From: Doryteuthis pealeii
Taxonomy: Eukaryota > Mollusca > Cephalopoda > Myopsida > Loliginidae
Assembly: GCA_023376005.1 (NCBI GenBank)
Contig: CM042160.1
Location: 83,424,272-83,488,271, forward strand
Reading direction: 5' to 3'
DNA: 64,000 nucleotides
Of the stretch, positions 1-10,104 are shown in pieces. Both the position numbers and the translations under genes were made by a program. How positions within the stretch are numbered: position 1 is the stretch's first letter; each line of letters starts with the position of its first letter. The notes under the pieces are model-generated. The model ran no database searches. It saw nothing but the letters and a program-made list of their open reading frames with translations, and was not told the origin of the DNA.

Positions 1-430
1 TCGAATTGTCACCTTCAGGGGCTTGTAACTATTCGGTCTTAGGACTGGTAGCCAGGGGTAGTGACAAAAGAGGACAATTTCATGTGACCCCCTTCTTTTA
101 TAGCCAGTCTCACGTGACCACCAATCAGTTTTAATGTGTGTCATTTTAAAATTACAGGTGACCAAAAAGATTTTTTTAAATAATCTTTTTTCATTTAAAA
201 AAAAAAAGATAGATATCAATTTTTTATAAAATAGAATTAAAAATAAGTATTTTTTAAAATATTGAAATGGTATTTTTTAACAATAATTAACATCCGTAAA
301 TTTAAATAAAATTTTGATTTAGTATTTTTCAATTATTATATTTAGTTACTTATTTAAATTAAATACTTGAAGTATATGATTTAAATAATTAACTTAATGT
401 AATTATCAAGAAACGAAAAAATACATTGCA
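1..430. other. AT-rich sequence, nothing assigned
   Basis: No open frame with recognisable protein similarity, no RNA gene and no clear repeat boundary is visible. The stretch is mostly A/T, with long A and T runs. Confidence 0.5.
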
Positions 431-625
431 AAAATAAAACAATTAATGACAAATTTAATATATACACACATTAACTATCACCTGAGCTTGCTTTTTGTGC
501 AAAAATGATGAACATCTTATTTATATCTGGGAAGATATTTAAAAATTAGGATTTGAATTGTAAGAAAAGGGAAAGTCATTGGTTGTGTTCGTGATTAAAA
601 AAATTAAATCAATTATGGAAGGCAA
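430..625 (+). repeat. Dispersed repeat fragment (families H/G)
   Basis: The stretch runs from an 'aaaataaaacaattaatgac' core through a region containing 'gagcttgctttttgtgc' to 'aatcaattatggaagg'. The same order recurs at 49490-49690, and its first part near 30690-30830 with the inverted partner near 42110-42240. It is a multi-copy repeat. I see no coding content and cannot name the family. Confidence 0.6.
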
Positions 626-939
626 CGCCTGGTTAGAGGGGGGGGGGTAAATTTGTTAAAAATAAACCCCGCAATAATCACGCACCAATCCAAAAGTTTC
701 ATTATAAATGGGGAAATTAAAAATGAATTCAAGCGGAGACGAATTACAAAATCAGTTGTTCATGCTTGAATTGTTAGGAGTGTTGAAATGACATTCCTGA
801 TTATTAAATAAATATTTTGATTTTGTCAATTTATCGTGAATTGTTTGCTTATATATCCGATCGAGGTTATATTGTTATATACCACATCAAACATCGTACA
901 TCGAATATCGGGTATATAAACGAGTGTGAGAGTGAGCTC

Positions 940-975
940 TCAGATGATAGAGAGAGATATTAGAGAGAGAGAGAG

Positions 976-1006
<31 letters not shown>

Positions 1007-1070
1007 TGTTAGAGAGAGAGAGAGAGATTAGAGAGAGAGAGAGAGAGAGAAAGAAAGAGAGAGAGACTTA
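940..1070. repeat. (GA)n microsatellite
   Basis: About 130 bp of GA/GAGA repeats with short interruptions of the form 'gatgttaga' and 'gagatta'. Confidence 0.95.
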
Positions 1071-1074
1071 CTTG

Positions 1075-1330
1075 GTGAGGAGTGGGCTTTACTTTATCAC
1101 TTGTTGACATCTTTACTCTTCCAGTTGCCATGGTTCCTGTCTTCTATTTCCTCTTCTTCTTCTCTGACCGACATTTCGTCTAGTTGGGTTCTTCTATCTA
1201 ACTTCTTCCACTAAGGGCTTCTTTTTCCTGGGCTGATTTGGTCATTGCAATTAATTGAATTAACAAGACATTTTGTTGCTTGATCAAGCTTTTATTTTAT
1301 CTAGCCCATGATTCTTATTCGCCGCACGGG
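1075..1330. other. Unassigned, possibly LTR-derived sequence
   Basis: Pyrimidine-rich blocks of 'cttct' are followed by a 'tcattg...aacaagac' segment. They loosely resemble the interior of the LTR-like insertion at 8428-8982. The similarity is judged by eye and is weak, and no boundaries or target duplication are seen. Confidence 0.2.
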
Positions 1331-1699
1331 AGACCGGCCTCATAAAACGTCTAAACTATTTGACAGCCGGGCTGAATCTCTAAATTAAAACTAATCACGT
1401 GTTTTCATGGAGCGTTTTCCAGGGATCGGGGGGGGGGGTTAACCGTCACTGGTAGATTTCCACACCCTGATCTGAAAGATAACGGTCCCCATTCCCGCTA
1501 CAGGACCTGTCAACAATTTATGACATCCATAAACTGTAACATTTCTACTATAAACAGACTTTAACAACAAAGTGCTAAAGTTCGTTTCAATTGCAAATAA
1601 AATTATTAGCAAAAAAGTTGAAGTTTCCAAACTGACAAACTTACGAAGACAACCTTCACAAGACGAAACCTCACACATCAATATAAATTAATATTAGGC

Positions 1700-1830
1700 T
1701 GATATTTTGAATACCCAACAAAGAATGAATAAAACAAAAACGTATTCAGCATAAAATAACACAAGTGTTGACATGCTGTAAAACCCAACCAACCATCCAG
1801 CCAGCCAACCAACCAACCAACCATATTGTG
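1700..1830 (+). repeat. LINE-type 3' tail (family C) with (CCAA)n end
   Basis: A short unit contains 'gacatgctgtaaaaccc' followed by a degenerate (CCAA)n array. The same unit recurs many times in the window, for example at 2262-2400 and 56785-56880 inverted and at 36425-36512 and 50280-50366 direct. At 51292-51852 and 50051-50366 it forms the 3' end of retroelement-like insertions. I therefore read it as a retrotransposon 3' terminus ending in a simple repeat. Confidence 0.55.
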
Positions 1831-1844
1831 TCGTATAAATATTT

Positions 1845-2130
1845 ACCAATCCCTCTGCACGAGTAGAATGTGACACATGGTCAATTTCTTAAGCGGTGTT
1901 GAGCAGGTTTCAATTCAAAGTTTTCCTTCAGCTAGACTGCTTACCTAACCAGAGTTAAAGAGCCCAGTCTGCCCAACTATTTACCCATAGCCGGAGGAAG
2001 AATAGTTGGATGCATACCTTTTCCAAAGGTATTAGAGCGCTATGCGAAATGCAAACAGTTTTGTCCAGGATTTGAACTCGGTTCGACGAGTCCATTTCCA
2101 ACGACTTTAATCATTACATCACGCCCCTCA
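1845..2130 (-). mobile_element. SINE A, near full length
   Basis: tRNA-derived SINE read on the minus strand. Its head is at about 2040-2130 and carries a Pol III B-box-like 'gttcaaatcc'-type motif. The body has 'aatagttgggcag' and 'cttaaccttggttaggta'-type blocks, and the 3' end 'ggggttggtaaatat' lies near 1845. It aligns end to end with the copies at 7672-7965 and 51990-52280. It is a non-autonomous retroposon and presumably uses LINE machinery. The tRNA-like head does not fold as an intact tRNA. Confidence 0.85.
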
Positions 2131-2261
2131 CGCGCCATAATGCATGCTGTATCATTTCAAGAAACTCATTAAATTATCTTTTATATCTTCCTATTGTATC
2201 TTACGATAAGTTTGGTTGTTCTGAAAATGATTAAACTGAACATCTATCCAGGTAACAGTTG

Positions 2262-2400
2262 GTTGGTTGGTTGGTTGGTTGGTTGGGTTTTACGGCATGT
2301 CAACTCATGTTGGGTTATTTTATGTCGAAGAGGTTTTTGTTTTATTTATTCTTGTTGGGTAATCAAGATTTCGAATTATCTTTAGCCGTTTAGCCCTGAC
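2262..2400 (-). repeat. Family C LINE-type 3' tail, (GGTT)n side
   Basis: A (GGTT)n run at 2260-2285 precedes 'tttacggcatgtcaac' and a 'gggttattttatg' block. It is the reverse orientation of the unit at 1700-1830. Confidence 0.55.
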
Positions 2401-2584
2401 AAAAGGAACACGTAAACCTTTGCGTCTCCTGTCTACGTGACAGGAGAGCTTCTTGTGTCTACAATGTCGTTACTGTTCAAAGAATAAAGAGGTACACCAA
2501 ACTCTTCAGATCAGGAATTGCTTTAAATAAGAAAAATAGCACTGTATTTCTCTGATTTTTTTTTTAATGAGTTTTGATAATTAG

Positions 2585-3005
2585 TATTATTTGGATTTTA
2601 CCGACTATTGTCCTCATCTTTATTGTTATATACACAACGTTTTGGTCGATGTGCCCTCCGACCTTCTTCAGGTATTTCTTGTCAGACTTGGGAACTTTTT
2701 CGGAATCGGGAACCTTCTTGTCGTAATCGGGAGCCATCACATTACTTTGAACCCAACTCTTTATTCAATCCACGGGGGTATCCTGTTCTCATTCCGCTAC
2801 CAATAGTGGGGTACAGGTGTTAAGTTGTGTTTTTTTTTAATTTTTAAATGCAATATGAGTCAAGGTAAAAAAAAATCACACATAAGTTAAAAGGTAGATA
2901 ATCAAGACAAAATTCACGAAGAAGGTCGGAGGGCACATCGGCCGAAACGTTGTACAGATACCAATAAAGATGAGGACAATAGTCCGAATAATCCAAATAA
3001 TACTA
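2585..3005. mobile_element. MITE with about 90-bp terminal inverted repeats (family D)
   Basis: The left end (2585-2675) carries 'gtcctcatctttattgtta' and 'gtgccctccgaccttcttca'. The right end (about 2915-3005) is its reverse complement with a few mismatches. The interior has repeated 'gggaaccttcttgtcgtaat'-type blocks. The element recurs at 52769-53550 with a longer interior and as separated ends at 57848-58170 and 59175-59275. No transposase is encoded, so it is a non-autonomous fold-back element of unknown superfamily. Confidence 0.8.
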
Positions 3006-3027
3006 GCGCTGTGTTGTATAAAACACA

Positions 3028-3262
3028 ATAAAACATCATGTAAAGTCGGCAGAGTGGCCTATTGTCCGTATCAGTCGGACAGCGAGGGAGCCTATCCTCT
3101 TTTCACTAGCGCTAGACAAAAGAGATTGCTTTGGAGCGCCACATCTACCATCAGTCCGATCTAAGCTGTGCTACTCATTTAGTAATTTAGTAACTGAGTC
3201 GTTAAGCGCCGGTATCGAACCCGGAACCTTGTGGCTCTGGGCCGGATGCTCTACCGACTGAA
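3028..3262 (-). mobile_element. SINE B copy
   Basis: tRNA-derived SINE on the minus strand. The head is at 3200-3262, with a B-box-like 'ggttcgataccgg' and a 'gtagagcatccggcc' segment. The 3' tail 'actttac' lies near 3030. It inserted immediately beside the family D MITE. There is a short extra 'tagtaatt' duplication in the middle. Confidence 0.85.
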
Positions 3263-3609
3263 ATAAACTGATCTCTTAATGTAATATGTTCTGTTTGTCT
3301 TTTTTATAAAAAATATTTTTTCTTTGGCGAAATAAATTTGGAAAATTAAATGTTTTTCGTAAACTTATTAGCATTAGCTCACTCGTACCTCAAATGTTTA
3401 GCTCTCAACATAAAGCAAAAAATTGACCGACTGACAGCTCGTAACTCGAAACACTCGTAAGTCGGAGCACTCGTAAGTAAAGGTACTACAGTGGGTCATC
3501 ATTTTTGTTATATTTAAATGTTGTTGATTTTTTTCAATATTTTGTCTCCGAAAATCCGACTTGATTTTCCGAACAACCTTAATACAAATCCGAAAATTTT
3601 CACCTGTTA

Positions 3610-3765
3610 CTCTTTTTTTTCTTCACTCACCTCTCTTTCTTCTCTTTCTACATTCTTCTTCTTCTTCTTCTTGCTTTCTTCTTCTTCTTCTTTTACTCCC
3701 CCCCTCTTCTTCTTCTTCTTCTTCTTCTTCTTCTTCTTCTTCTTCTTCTTCTTCTTCACCCTCCA
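3610..3765. repeat. (CTT)n microsatellite
   Basis: Long CTT/TTC runs interrupted by 'cccccc' and 'gctt'. The poly-Ser, poly-Phe and poly-Lys frames over it are translations of this repeat. Confidence 0.95.
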
Positions 3766-3969
3766 AATATTTCCACTATTTCCACAATCATCCACCCACC
3801 CCGACTCTCAAAATACATTTGTTCGACTTTCATTCATGCACATTAAAACCAATCAGCGTCAACGAAATAAAATGTCGTCTGTCTCTCGTAAGCAGTCGAC
3901 CCGTTTTTCATTTGCCTTTGTCGTATCTCAATGAAAAAGGGACTAAAATTATTAACTTTTATTTCTATC

Positions 3970-4203
3970 ATTCGTTCATCAATATCAATCCGCTGGGTTG
4001 ATTGCCATCTACAAACTGTTACCTCAGGATATCACAATCAATTGAATTGATTTAAATTGACTTATACCCCTCGCCAATATAAGTAAGTACATATCGTATT
4101 TTTATTATTATTCGTTCATTAATATCAACCCGCTGGTTTAGCAATAAACTGTTACCCCAGGATATCATAAGTTACCAGTGATTTAAATTGACTTGTACCT
4201 CTC
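3970..4203. repeat. Local tandem duplication, about 140-bp period
   Basis: The block starting 'tcgttcatcaatatcaa' (about 3970) is repeated from about 4111. Both copies contain 'aaactgttacc' and 'caggatatca' and end in 'tttaaattgactt'. The two copies have diverged by substitutions and small deletions. Confidence 0.75.
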
Positions 4204-4206
4204 GTT

Positions 4207-5095
4207 TATTGATTGATTGATTTTAACAGTATGTCAATATATTTAGGGGTATCTTATAACAGGGTTTCTCAAAATGGTCTACATAAAACCCCTGGGATCT
4301 ATACAACAACTCAGTGGGGTCTGTATTATTTGGGAGTCTACGATGGGTCAATGGAAACTACTAAGCCTTCTTAGTAATTAGAAGAAATTAATTTCACAAG
4401 AATTCTGGAGAACATGCTCATGTTGATATATTTTCAAAAGTTTAAGCCCAATATTGATGAACTTATCAAAAGTCATCAACTTCACTCATCACGTTAAGAA
4501 ATGTGCTTCCTTGGTAAGTTATTAAAGTTAGTATTAAATATTTGCACCTCTTTTTTGACATGTTATGCTTACTTTACTGTTTATTTTACAGTTATTTTAC
4601 GATTAACAGTTTTACATAAACATTTGTGCAGAATTCATTAATTATATCATTGGTAGCAACAAAACAACTGCAAGGTGGACTGGGGTTTATAAGGAGGGGG
4701 TCCATGATAGGACAATCAAATTTTTATAGGGGTCTACGGACTTAAAAGTTTGAGGAACCCTGTCTTATACTTAGAGGTTAAGGAATCGCATTCATTGTAC
4801 GTTTTTATTTACATTTTTGTTGATGATTAAAGTTTTTGTTTTTGTCTTTTTTTTAGTATTTCGTTTTAACGATATATCAAGATCTTCTGGGATATTTTTT
4901 TGAAATAATTACTTTGTATGGAACTGATCGTGTTTACGTTTATAATTTTTGGTATAATTTTATTTCTCTCTCAAGAAGGACAAAATGTCATCCATGAAGA
5001 AATGTTCAAATAAGTCCTTCATATTGTTTGCATTGAAAATAAAAAAAATAATGAAAGCTAAATTTCCGCATTCTATGAGAAGATGTCAGACTTTC
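4207..5095 (-). mobile_element. LINE 3' fragment, interrupted by a hAT-like element
   Basis: The sequence at 4207-4259 and 4763-5095 aligns in order with the minus-strand LINE tail at 51292-51620. Shared blocks are 'gattgattttaac' near the start, 'tggtataattttatttc', an 'aggacaaaatgtc' block and the 'catattgtttgcatt' block. The 51-kb copy lacks the roughly 500 bp that separate the two halves here. It is an inactive remnant with no intact reading frame. Confidence 0.7.
4260..4762. mobile_element. Non-autonomous hAT-like element with 8-bp target duplication
   Basis: The element starts CAGGGTTTCTCAAA and ends with the reverse complement of CAGGGTTCCTCAAA. It is flanked by TCTTATAA (4252-4259) and TCTTATAC (4763-4770), which match at 7 of 8 bases. 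Length is 503 bp with no transposase frame. An 8-bp duplication and CAG...CTG termini are characteristic of the hAT superfamily. Its interior has inverted 'ggtctac...gtctac' blocks next to the ends. It interrupts an older LINE fragment. Confidence 0.85.
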
Positions 5096-5182
5096 TTGTT
5101 GGTTGGTTCATTGGGTTTTACGGCATGTCAACCCTTATTGGGCCATTTTATGCTGAAGACATTTTGTTTTATTTTTTCTTGA
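5096..5182 (-). repeat. Family C LINE-type 3' tail
   Basis: 'ggttggttcattgg' leads into 'tttacggcatgtcaaccc' and 'gggccattttatgctgaa'. The 65-residue frame across it is not a gene. Confidence 0.5.
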
Positions 5183-5274
5183 CAGATACAATTCTTTTAA
5201 AAACTCTTTTTCTTTTTTCTTGAAACACATTTTCTTAAACTCGTTTTCTTTATTTAATCCAACAGGATTCCATT

Positions 5275-5366
5275 CTTAAGCATCACGGGTCGCCACCCGC
5301 GGCCAACTGGTGGTTCCATTGGGGAGGGGGTCTTACCTCTCTGCAGAGGTAACATTTATGTAAAAC

Positions 5367-5402
<36 letters not shown>

Positions 5403-5412
5403 ATATATATAC
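5275..5412. repeat. Family E fragment followed by a (TA)n array
   Basis: 'aagcatcacgggtcgccacc' and 'cctctctgcagagg' match the block at 7140-7210. A (TA)n array fills about 5370-5411. Confidence 0.6.
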
Positions 5413-5578
5413 GAATCCCTCCGCACGAGCAGGATACGACACAAGGTCAATTTCTTAAGCAGAATTTAACAGATTGAATTCAGCCATGGTTAAGAGTCCA
5501 GTCTTCCCTACTATTTACCCGTAGCTCGATGTAGAATAGTTGGATTTATACTTTTCCCAAGGGTATTCGAGTGGTATA
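5403..5578 (-). mobile_element. SINE A, 3' part
   Basis: Minus-strand body and 3' end of SINE A, including the 'gtgtcgtatcctgctcgtg' and 'ctactatttaccc' blocks. The tRNA-like head is replaced after about 5575 by unrelated sequence. Confidence 0.75.
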
Positions 5579-5579
5579 A

Positions 5580-6040
5580 TGCATCGCGAGCTAGGCTTGC
5601 GGGCCATTGTTAGTGAGCTTGATTCTCACTGGGTGCCTCATACTAAGCTTCGTAGATGACGACATCATTAAACAGGTATTGCTCTGTTGTCGTTTTTAGC
5701 TGCAAGATTTGGTTGGTCGACTTCAATAATATTGTCTCTAATAATAACCATGACCCACATGAGTGTTGCAGTGACTGTTATTTGTCGCACGTTAAAAATC
5801 ATCAGTGAATGATTAGGTACTTTCTGGCCTAGTTCCCTGTGAACTGACCATTAGAGGTTAATTGTTACCTTGTTATTGTGTCATAGTTATTATGCAGCTA
5901 AACTAAACAATCGGTCTTTATAATATGGTTTATAGGGTCGGTGTAGATACTCGTTGGCCAACTGTCCAGAAACGACGCTTCTCAATATCTTAATTCGTAT
6001 ATGTATTTACCAACCCCTTAGCAAACGTACGACCTACACC
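5580..6040. other. Unassigned sequence with a weak tRNA-like motif
   Basis: 5583-5660 contains 'gcttgattctcac', which loosely resembles a Pol III B box. It is not part of families A or B, and no cloverleaf can be drawn. The remainder has no recognisable feature. Confidence 0.3.
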
Positions 6041-6041
6041 A

Positions 6042-6271
6042 GGCCAGGTTATTTCCTATAAGTCTAACATAAACAAAGGGGAACCACTCTTGACTGATAA
6101 ATTATCTATTTATTGATTGATCTACTAGGAAAAAAGAAGACGGGGTTAGGGTTATGGTTAGAGTTAGGGTTAGGGTTTAGGGTTAGTTTAATGGGAAAAT
6201 AAATAAATAATTTATCAATCAAGAGTGGTTCCCTTTGTTTATGTTAGACTTATAGGAAATAACCCCGGGCC
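6042..6271. repeat. Inverted repeat with telomere-type repeats in the loop
   Basis: Arms of about 74 bp (6042-6115 and about 6196-6271) are nearly perfect reverse complements, containing 'tttcctataagtctaacat' and 'gaaccactcttga'. The loop at 6142-6185 holds seven degenerate TTAGGG units, four of them carrying the exact hexamer. TTAGGG is the usual metazoan telomere unit. This is an interstitial array, not a chromosome end. Confidence 0.85.
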
Positions 6272-6289
6272 AAGCTATGATAGTAAGTA

Positions 6290-7060
6290 TTATGTTTTTA
6301 CATATAGATAAAATATGGAATATTGAATGATAATGCAAGATCAGGTTGTTGGAAAATTAACAAGGTTTTATTTAACACAGGGTAGAGAATGCTTCTACCC
6401 TAAAAGTGACAACTAGTTCACACGTGTGTTAAGTTGAGTCCTCTCAGTACGAACCCCAATCCAAAAGTATCCTTCCGGGTTCCCATCAGCCCCCACATAA
6501 ATTTAACCCCCCGATTGAAAAAAAAATACTAATAAAATATAGTATATTCTGCCCCGGAGATATTGATAACTTTGAGGGGTATTTACCGAAACTTTCTAGT
6601 GACACCAACATCTCCACCCCACACCGGAGGATCATAACAACTTGAAAATGTTTCACCTAAAACATTTTTGTCAATCCCTTTGATGATCTGTAACAGTAAA
6701 TATAAATTATTTTAACTAATCACTTCAAAAGTATCTATATAACAAATTTCGGACATTCAAAAATACACACATTTGAAGTTTCATCAACAAACCAATGATT
6801 TCTGGGATTGATATTTCGTCACACCATTTGACTGGTGACGCTAACGTTACGTAGCGTTTTGATTTGTATCTTTTCTTACATTTCGAGTATCAACAAATGC
6901 CTTTACACGCCATAAACAAATGTTTGCAAGCTTTTGCTTGTCTACAGTTTTCCTTTTATATGATCAATGATTAATAGCCCAGTTGATGGTTTAAATAAAA
7001 AACCGAAACTTTATAACGTCGGCTTAAAATGTCAAATTTCGACTTAATTCATTTTTTTAA
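6290..7060. other. Unassigned AT-rich sequence
   Basis: No repeat from the other families, no RNA gene and no reading frame with recognisable similarity. Confidence 0.4.
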
Positions 7061-7079
7061 TGCATATGCGTAAAAATAA

Positions 7080-7430
7080 GTGCCCCGTGTATGATACTTG
7101 TAATGAAGACAGCCCTGTCGGTGGGACTTTAGAATACACCGACTGCACCTCTGCAGAGGAGTAAGACCCCCCTCCCACCTGTTGGTCGTGGATGGTGACC
7201 CGTGATGCTTAAGGATGGAAGCCTGGTAGCTGAGCAGTCCATGACATGCAACACTTCCCTTTGGCAAGAAGTGTCGTCGGAGATGCCCTCTCCGATCAAT
7301 CGGCTGGTCACGTCAAACCCTAGCACCTATATGATTGTCCCAACCCTATCACCCTTATGGCAACACCCAACACTTTTCATCATATATGTGCTAGAGGCGG
7401 TGGGTGAGGGTCTTAGTGTCCAATAAATCT
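7080..7430 (-). repeat. Family E repeat
   Basis: Contains 'cctctgcagaggagtaag', 'ccgtgatgcttaaggatgg', 'catgacatgcaacact' and 'ccgatcaatcggctgg'. The same blocks occur in one orientation at 36000-36250 and 44080-44235 and inverted at 36900-37080 and 28690-28870. At 35800-36512 and 50051-50366, family E or its 3' part runs directly into family C. E plus C may therefore be the non-coding 3' portion of a single retroelement. Confidence 0.6.
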
Positions 7431-7535
7431 GTTTCGTTTTCTAACAACGATCGAGAACGCCTATTAAAAAATATCCTGTAAATATGGACATTGTTAATAT
7501 GCAAATATTATAGTGAAACAAAGTTAACCAGACAA

Positions 7536-7540
<5 letters not shown>

Positions 7541-7612
<72 letters not shown>
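7541..7612. repeat. (TA)n(TG)n microsatellite
   Basis: A TA dinucleotide run followed by a TG dinucleotide run. Confidence 0.95.
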
Positions 7613-7671
7613 AAGAGACGGATTTTATCTTCTCTAATAACTTATAGAATAATTATATTAACTTGAAGGGA

Positions 7672-7965
7672 AGCGCTTGGTGTAATGGTTAAAGTCATGG
7701 AAATGGACTCGTCACCCCGAGTTCAAATCCTGGATGTGGTAATTGCATTTCACTTAGAGCTAATACCCTTTGGAAAGGTATGAATCCTACTCTCCTTCCA
7801 GCTAAGGATAAATAGTAGGGCAGACTGGGCTCTTTAACCTTGGTTAGGCAACTGGTCTAGTAGAAGGAAAATTCTGAATTCAAACCTGTTGAACTCCGCT
7901 TCAGCAATTGACGTTGTGTCACATCCTGCTCGTGCGGAGGGGTTGGTAAATATATATATTAACTT
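7672..7965 (+). mobile_element. SINE A, full length
   Basis: Best full-length reference copy in the window. The head 'ggtgtaatggttaaagtc' provides an A-box-like element and 'gagttcaaatcctgg' a B box. The body contains 'ctccttccagctaaggata', 'gtagggcagactgggc' and 'aattcaaacctgttgaactc'. It ends 'gcggaggggttggtaaat' next to a short AT run. Frames across it are chance. Confidence 0.9.
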
Positions 7966-8289
7966 GATGCTTCAAAGGAGTTTAATAATAGATGAGAAAA
8001 AACTTTCTATCAGGGACTCCACTCTCAAAAAGTGTTTTAATACTTTTGAGAGGGGGGTTCCTTGGAAAGGATTTTTCATTTATCCACCCACCCCCCCATT
8101 TCATTCATTTTTATTTCATTCGTTTTACCATTAAATTTTAACTAAATAATGAAACAAATGATATTTCGGGAGTGTTTTTATATCTATCGGGTATTGTTTC
8201 TCACGCGGTGTTATTCACACCCAACTTAATAGACTTATCACCTAGTATGGTCAGGGGGGCACCTAATACAAATATCTATTCATATACAA

Positions 8290-9150
8290 AGTTACCTGTC
8301 CCTCCGCAAGAGTAGGATGTGACACATGGTCAATTTCTTTGGTGGAAGTTTAACAGGCTTGAATTCAGAGTTTTCCTTCTCCTAGACTGGTTACCTAGCC
8401 GAGATTAAAGAACCCAGCCAGCCCTACTGTAACGTAGCCGTTCGTCACAGTACCCAATAGATATATTTGTTACGTACTTTCTTACTGCTTCTTACTCTGG
8501 TCTTCTATTCTTCCGGCCGTCTTCTGATCGTCTAGTCTTCTGTCTTCTATCTTCTAATGGTCTCGTCTGGTCTTTCTTATCTGGGGATTCCGTGTCTGGT
8601 TCTGCTGGGGACCATTTCTTATCAGAAGCCTTGTGTCATTGTTAGCTTTTAGTAATAACAACAAGACTTCGATTTAATTTTGATGTTAGTTTATTCTGGA
8701 TCCCCAATACCAGACAAATGCGCGCGGAGAGTCACATCTTGCTAGCTTCAGTCCTAACTCTCAACTGACTAACTCTAACTCTCTCTGCAACTGACTAAGT
8801 TGCTTACACCTTAAACTGGAAGGGGATTTCTATCACTTCCGATTCCCACGATCATCCCAGAACGCAAGGTGAGAGTGAGGTCAAGCATTGTCACTCACTC
8901 TCAAGGCCATCAGCTGTACTGATTGCCATAAGGATTTCTATACTACCTTAAAAAGTAATAGGGATTCAATTAATATGTAACACTACTATTTATCCCCATC
9001 TGGAGGGAAAATAGTTGGCTTCATACCTTTCCCAAGGGTATTAGTGCAATGTGAAATGCAAACAACCTCGTCCAGGAATTGAACTCGTCTTGTCGTGTCC
9101 ATTCCCTCTGACCGATGACCATTGCACGACGCGCCAAAGTTCAATATAAC
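8290..9150 (-). mobile_element. SINE A split by an LTR-like insertion
   Basis: The 3' half is at 8290-8427 and the 5' tRNA-like head at about 8983-9150. They join at the 'gccctac|tattta' position, which is continuous in the intact copies at 7672-7965 and 51990-52280. Confidence 0.85.
8428..8982. mobile_element. LTR-like insertion (solo LTR) of 555 bp
   Basis: The inserted segment begins TGTAACG and ends GTAACA, giving the 5'-TG...CA-3' termini typical of LTRs. It is flanked by CTAC on both sides (8424-8427 and 8983-8986). The interior is pyrimidine-rich ('cttctgatcgtctagtcttc') with no reading frame. A 4-bp duplication fits Ty3/Gypsy-type integration, but no internal retrotransposon region is present. 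A solo LTR formed by recombination is the simplest reading; a TIR element with short ends is possible. Confidence 0.65.
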
Positions 9151-9239
9151 CCGCACCCTATTTTTGACCAAGAGGGGGTTAAAAACCTTTACCCGCCCCC
9201 GCTGTTTTCTTGAAGAAAAGCTTTAAAAAAAGATATAAG

Positions 9240-9482
9240 TAAAGTAGTTGGGGCGGTCTAGTGTCGGTATCAACCAGACAGCGAGGGAGTCTGTCCCCTT
9301 TTCACTAGCGCTAGACCAAGGATATTATTTAAGCATCTGATGTGGAGAGCCACACCTACCATCAACTCCTCACTTTACCGCACAGATCCCTGTGCTACTC
9401 ATACGCTGAGTTGGCGAGGACCGGTATCGAACCAGGAATCTTGAGATTCCTAGCCGAACACTCTACCGACTGAGCGAACCCC
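9240..9482 (-). mobile_element. SINE B copy
   Basis: Minus-strand SINE B, nearly full length. It contains 'gacagcgagggagtctg', 'cactagcgctagaccaagg', 'gcacagatccctgtgctact', the B-box complement 'ggtatcgaacc' and a head ending in 'gactgagc'. Confidence 0.9.
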
Positions 9483-9644
9483 CCTCTAGAATAAGGGTGT
9501 AAATCAATGATATATTAAAAAGATAATTTTAATAATTTTTTTTTTAAATTAATGAAAAATAATACATAATAAAAAAAAAAACAAAAGAAAAACAAAAGAA
9601 AAATACAAACAACAACAATAAGGATAGTAAGTAAAAAGAATAGG

Positions 9645-9885
9645 GGTGGCCTAATTGTCGGTATCAACTGACAGCGAGGGGGTCTGTCCCTTTTTTGCTA
9701 GCGCTAGACCAGGGAGATTGTTTTTGTCGAGGTAGAGCGCCACACCTACCGTCAGCTCCCCACTTTACCGCACAGATCAGATTACCCAAGTTGTGCTACT
9801 CATACGCTGAATTGGTGGGAACCGGTATCGAACCAGGAACCTTGCGATTTCTGGGCGGATGCTCTACCAATTGAGCTAAAACAAC
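9645..9885 (-). mobile_element. SINE B copy
   Basis: A second minus-strand copy, about 160 bp from the previous one. It has a 'cacagatcagattacccaag' subtype insertion shared with the copies at 31837-32085 and 40858-41108, so the family has at least two subtypes in this window. Confidence 0.9.
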
Positions 9886-10104
9886 TTAGGAAAAAAAAAA
9901 GAATATATGAAGAATTAATGATAATAACAGAAATATATAGAAAAATGATTTTTATTAATCTGTTCATGAATATAGACAAGAGATTTATTTTTAACTTTTA
10001 AAATCCCAGGCAATGCCAGGTGGCTCTGCTCGTATCTTATAAAACCATTGTTCTTAAAGAATTACTCGATCTAATGCATTAAAACTGTATTTCCTTTTTT
10101 TTTC

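Noticed and set aside
3518..4001. Poly-Ser, poly-Phe and poly-Lys frames
   Set aside because: Products of the (CTT)n microsatellite in several frames.
6142..6185. Chromosome end
   Set aside because: Only about seven degenerate TTAGGG units, flanked on both sides by ordinary repeats and an inverted repeat; this is interstitial.
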